64,000 bases of DNA, taken from assembly GCA_905182995.1 (NCBI GenBank), contig CAJJDP010000053.1, forward strand, positions 124,001-188,000, in the 5' to 3' direction. The DNA is from Paramecium octaurelia. Lineage: Eukaryota; Ciliophora; Oligohymenophorea; Peniculida; Parameciidae. Made by a program: the position numbers and the translations under genes. Positions 59,873 to 64,000 of this stretch are shown one piece after another. Each line of letters starts with the position of its first letter. Position 1 is the stretch's first letter. The notes under the pieces were generated by a model, which saw only the letters and a list, made by a program, of their open reading frames with translations, ran no database searches and was not told the DNA's origin.

Positions 59873-61456
59873 TTCTTAGTAATTGAGAATATTAATGGAT
59901 AAAATAAATTAAATTTATAATTAAAATATATATATATATAATATCATTTTTTCTTATTTTCTTTTTTTTCAACAGATTTAATTACTCCAACTGCAACAGT
60001 TTGTTTCATGTCTCTTACTGCAAATCTACCAAGAGGTGGATATTCAGAAAAGGCTTCAACACAAATTGGTTTAGTTGGTATTAACTTAACAATTGCAGAA
60101 TCTCCTGATTTAATAAATTTAGGATTTTCTTCAATTACTTTAGCTGATCTTTTATCAATTTTAGATATTATCTAATCGAACTTACATGCAACATGAGCTG
60201 TATGACAATCTAAAACTGGACAATATCCATTTTAAATTTAACCAGGATGATTGATTATTATCACTTGAGCATTAAATGAAGTACATTCTTTTGCTGGATC
60301 GTTCTTAGAGTCAGAAGCTACATACCCTCTTTATAAATCTTTAACTGATACACCTTTGACATTAAAACCTACATTGTCTCCTGGTATGGCTTCTGGGTGA
60401 TCTTAGTGATGCATTTCTATTGATTTCACTTCTGATGCTATTCCAGAGGGAGCAAATTAGATTACCATACCTCTTGTCAACACTCCAGTTTCTACTCTTC
60501 CCACTGGAACTGTTCCAATACCACCTATTTTGTAAACATCTTATAATGGAAGTCTAAGTGGCTTTTCTGTGGGTCTCTTTGGAGGTGTTACTGCATCCAA
60601 GGCCTCCAGAAGAGTTGGCCCATTATACCATTGTAAATTGATTGACTTCTCTAACATATTGTCTCCATTCCATCCAGAAATAGGAATAAATGGAACATTG
60701 TCTGGATTGTATCCTACTTTCTTTAAGTAAATTGACATCTCCTTAACAATTTCATCATATCTTGCTTTAGAATATTGTACTGATTTCTCATCCATCTTAT
60801 TTATAGCACAGATCAATTATCTAACTCCAAGTGTATAGGCTAATAAAATGTGTTCTTTGGTTTATCCATTTTGAGAAATACCAACTTCGAATTCACCAGC
60901 AGTTGCAGCAATCATTATCATAGCTATATCTGCTTAGGTTGTTCCAGTTATCATATTCTTTATAAAGTCTCTGTGTCCTGGGGCATCAATTACTGTATAG
61001 TAATATTTATTTGTTTCAAATTTCCATAATGAAATATCTATTGTAATTCCTCTTTCTCTTTCATCTTTCAGATTATCTAATACCCAAGCGTATTTAAATG
61101 ATCCCTTTCCAATTCTAGTGGCATCTTCTTCATATTTCTTTATAGTTCTTTCATCTATTCCACCTAACTTATAAATCAGATGTCCTGTTGTTGTTGACTT
61201 TCCTGAATCAACATGTCCAATTACTACTAAATTTACATGAACTTTATCTTTTGGCATTTATTTTTATTAATGACCTTACCTAACAAAACTTTATCACTTA
61301 AAAATTCTTAGAAAAATTTTAATGACTATTTTAATTAATTTTATTAACTATTTTAATTAATTTAATAATAATCAACTTTTATTAAATTTTTTCTATCTCA
61401 AATCTTTTTTTATTAAATACTACCACTATTTAGCACAAATCTTTTACTTCTTATCT
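59873..61456 (-). repeat. Palindrome, left arm (1584 bp)
   Basis: Reverse complement of 61566-63149. Symmetry centre at 61511. Boundaries were found by direct comparison: inner ends diverge after ACTTCTTATCT, outer ends after TTCTTAGT. Gene starts, stops and the (AT)n tract downstream of the stop all mirror exactly. Confidence 0.93.
59944..61257 (-). CDS. eEF1A: Translation elongation factor eEF1A, left copy
   Basis: GTPase that delivers aminoacyl-tRNA to the ribosome. Intron-free, 437 residues. G motifs: [16 protein letters not shown] (G1), GITIDISLW (switch I), [12 protein letters not shown] (G3), NKMDEKS (G4) and an SGWNGDNM stretch typical of eEF1A. Domains II and [49 protein letters not shown], with a lysine-rich end KKENKKK. 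Shorter than many eEF1A (about 445-460). Identical to the right copy in the stretches compared. Transcribed away from the palindrome centre. Confidence 0.96.
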
Positions 61457-61764
61457 TATATTTATGATATTTGTTTATAATTAATGATGAAAATCATAAA
61501 AGTGTTGTGTCATGTATCTATAATGTATAATTGTGAAAAAATATAATGTAAGAAAAGAAAATCTGAGATAAGAAGTAAAAGATTTGTGCTAAATAGTGGT
61601 AGTATTTAATAAAAAAAGATTTGAGATAGAAAAAATTTAATAAAAGTTGATTATTATTAAATTAATTAAAATAGTTAATAAAATTAATTAAAATAGTCAT
61701 TAAAATTTTTCTAAGAATTTTTAAGTGATAAAGTTTTGTTAGGTAAGGTCATTAATAAAAATAA
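61258..61764. promoter_or_regulatory. Shared divergent upstream region of the eEF1A pair
   Basis: 199 nt of mirrored upstream sequence flanks each start (61258-61456 and 61566-61764), separated by the asymmetric spacer. Each side carries repeated ATTTTAATTAA elements. Both genes should therefore have the same promoter. Confidence 0.6.
61457..61565. other. Asymmetric spacer of the palindrome (109 bp)
   Basis: Unique sequence between the arms. It includes a small hairpin candidate ATGATgaaaATCAT near 61485-61498. No reading frame. Confidence 0.8.
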
Positions 61765-63149
61765 ATGCCAAAAGATAAAGTTCATGTAAATTTAGTAGTA
61801 ATTGGACATGTTGATTCAGGAAAGTCAACAACAACAGGACATCTGATTTATAAGTTAGGTGGAATAGATGAAAGAACTATAAAGAAATATGAAGAAGATG
61901 CCACTAGAATTGGAAAGGGATCATTTAAATACGCTTGGGTATTAGATAATCTGAAAGATGAAAGAGAAAGAGGAATTACAATAGATATTTCATTATGGAA
62001 ATTTGAAACAAATAAATATTACTATACAGTAATTGATGCCCCAGGACACAGAGACTTTATAAAGAATATGATAACTGGAACAACCTAAGCAGATATAGCT
62101 ATGATAATGATTGCTGCAACTGCTGGTGAATTCGAAGTTGGTATTTCTCAAAATGGATAAACCAAAGAACACATTTTATTAGCCTATACACTTGGAGTTA
62201 GATAATTGATCTGTGCTATAAATAAGATGGATGAGAAATCAGTACAATATTCTAAAGCAAGATATGATGAAATTGTTAAGGAGATGTCAATTTACTTAAA
62301 GAAAGTAGGATACAATCCAGACAATGTTCCATTTATTCCTATTTCTGGATGGAATGGAGACAATATGTTAGAGAAGTCAATCAATTTACAATGGTATAAT
62401 GGGCCAACTCTTCTGGAGGCCTTGGATGCAGTAACACCTCCAAAGAGACCCACAGAAAAGCCACTTAGACTTCCATTATAAGATGTTTACAAAATAGGTG
62501 GTATTGGAACAGTTCCAGTGGGAAGAGTAGAAACTGGAGTGTTGACAAGAGGTATGGTAATCTAATTTGCTCCCTCTGGAATAGCATCAGAAGTGAAATC
62601 AATAGAAATGCATCACTAAGATCACCCAGAAGCCATACCAGGAGACAATGTAGGTTTTAATGTCAAAGGTGTATCAGTTAAAGATTTATAAAGAGGGTAT
62701 GTAGCTTCTGACTCTAAGAACGATCCAGCAAAAGAATGTACTTCATTTAATGCTCAAGTGATAATAATCAATCATCCTGGTTAAATTTAAAATGGATATT
62801 GTCCAGTTTTAGATTGTCATACAGCTCATGTTGCATGTAAGTTCGATTAGATAATATCTAAAATTGATAAAAGATCAGCTAAAGTAATTGAAGAAAATCC
62901 TAAATTTATTAAATCAGGAGATTCTGCAATTGTTAAGTTAATACCAACTAAACCAATTTGTGTTGAAGCCTTTTCTGAATATCCACCTCTTGGTAGATTT
63001 GCAGTAAGAGACATGAAACAAACTGTTGCAGTTGGAGTAATTAAATCTGTTGAAAAAAAAGAAAATAAGAAAAAATGATATTATATATATATATATTTTA
63101 ATTATAAATTTAATTTATTTTATCCATTAATATTCTCAATTACTAAGAA
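61566..63149 (+). repeat. Palindrome, right arm (1584 bp)
   Basis: Mirror of 59873-61456. Its outer 14 bp overlap the proposed end of the minus gene at the right edge. Confidence 0.93.
61765..63078 (+). CDS. eEF1A: Translation elongation factor eEF1A, right copy
   Basis: Identical in the compared stretches to the left copy, on the opposite strand: same start [20 protein letters not shown], same G motifs, same KKENKKK end, 437 residues, no intron. Near-perfect identity including silent sites and flanks means recent duplication, ongoing gene conversion, or an assembly fold-back. Confidence 0.96.
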
Positions 63150-64000
63150 CAACAAATAATCTTAATTGAACATTCTTTTATATTTATTTTAGTTGATTAA
63201 TCCTCCTTTCTTATTTATTCCATTTCAATAATGTAACTGATATCTTGAACATCTTTATTTTTTATATTAATTCATTTCCTTTATACAAAATTATCCTTTA
63301 TTAAACTTAAAAAATCTAATTCACACTAAAAATCCATCGAATCATCTCTAAACTACCCTTTATGATCTATCCTTTTTGAAACAGTAACAAAAATATTTTA
63401 TGTAAATTATTTTCAGAAGCATTGGCTAATGAACATTTTTCAAATATAATTATCGATTAGTGCAAATTATTATCTTAAAAATATTTATTATATTTATTTT
63501 TCTAGATATTCTGATAATTTAGGTTTGAATTATCTCTCAATAATTTTGATAGATAATCTCCCATTCGATTATTGATCAGTTTTGGTATGTTCTCAGATTA
63601 ATATATATAGAATCCAAAAAAGTAGACACATATTTGACAAAAAACAAAGACTTTTTAATTTTTGTAAGATGGTTTAGTATATTACTTTGATCTGATTAAG
63701 AATGAACCTGAGTTTTAACTAAAAATAAGTGAATTAATTAGTCCAAAACTCGGAGATTGAATCCTTATTCTCCAATCCCATATCTGCTCAGGATACTCTT
63801 TATAAGGCCTCTCTAAGTATATTGGACACTCTAATAAGTTTTGCTTTATAGAATTATGTCTCCTATAGTTTTCCCAAATATTACAATATAAATATTGGAT
63901 ATGAGGATAATTAATTAAGAACAAAGTAATTAGCATCAAAACCTCTGAATTTTCAATCTAAACGAAACTTACGATATTCTTATATTTAATCAGTAGTGAT
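63136..64000 (-). CDS. Partial hypothetical gene at the right edge
   Basis: Runs off the window (5' part missing). Introns of 28 nt (near 63945), 38 nt (near 63600), probably 17 nt (near 63390) and 34 nt (near 63230) join protein-like exons: VLMLITLFLINYPHIQYLY, LLECPIYLERPYKEYPEQI, IPKLINNRMGDYLSKLLRDN, IFEKCSLANASENNLHKI and DDSMDFQCELDFLSLIKD. The 17-nt intron is shorter than usual, so that junction is the least sure. The stop at 63136 falls inside the palindrome's outer edge, 57 nt from the eEF1A stop (convergent). No family recognised. Confidence 0.5.

Overview
The window reads as macronuclear (somatic) DNA of a ciliate close to Paramecium. TAA and TAG occur freely inside conserved proteins, where glutamine fits, and only TGA ends genes. 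Introns are tiny (mostly 20-34 nt, GTA...TAG). Genes are dense on both strands with short gaps, and the DNA is very AT-rich. Under the standard code almost every gene here looks shattered, so I re-read all frames with TGA as the only stop. Exon models were accepted when homology or composition stayed continuous and total coding length came out divisible by three. No search was run: names rest on recognised motifs. No tRNA, rRNA, CRISPR, transposon or virus-like element was recognised.

Layout. 0-7 kb: DHHC palmitoyltransferase, two tandem paralogous ciliate membrane proteins, a small ORF, glutamine synthetase. 7.6-11.6 kb: TBC (Rab-GAP) protein, a weak ORF, a Gln-rich protein with a long polyQ tract. 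11.6-17.4 kb: sestrin-like protein, 3-ketoacyl-CoA thiolase, V-ATPase subunit C, three-repeat Myb. 18.2-22 kb: CID-domain protein, glycine-cleavage T protein, an unknown protein. 23-27 kb: an RNase III-fold protein resembling mitoribosomal mL44, then mL41, then heat-shock factor. Part of this block is present twice around a single N at 25338 and looks like an assembly join.

27.4-39 kb: PP2C-like protein, coiled-coil protein, secreted aspartyl protease, TLDc-domain protein, SCAPER homologue, bZIP factor, two unknowns. 39.6-55.8 kb: a 1605-residue multi-membrane PAS protein of the tiny-macrocysts type, two tandem Na+/H+ exchangers with cyclic-nucleotide-binding domains, an i-AAA (FtsH/YME1) protease, a small ORF, and a cyclic-nucleotide-gated-type K+ channel. 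This gives three cyclic-nucleotide-binding transport proteins within 11 kb.

56.4-64 kb: a divergent protein kinase with a likely N-myristoylation start, an unknown protein, and a 3.3-kb palindrome. The palindrome has two 1584-bp arms separated by 109 bp, and each arm carries a complete eEF1A gene, transcribed divergently. A partial unknown gene runs off the right edge. Genes are mostly independent units; working groupings are the tandem duplicates, the two mitoribosomal genes, the transport cluster and the paired eEF1A genes.
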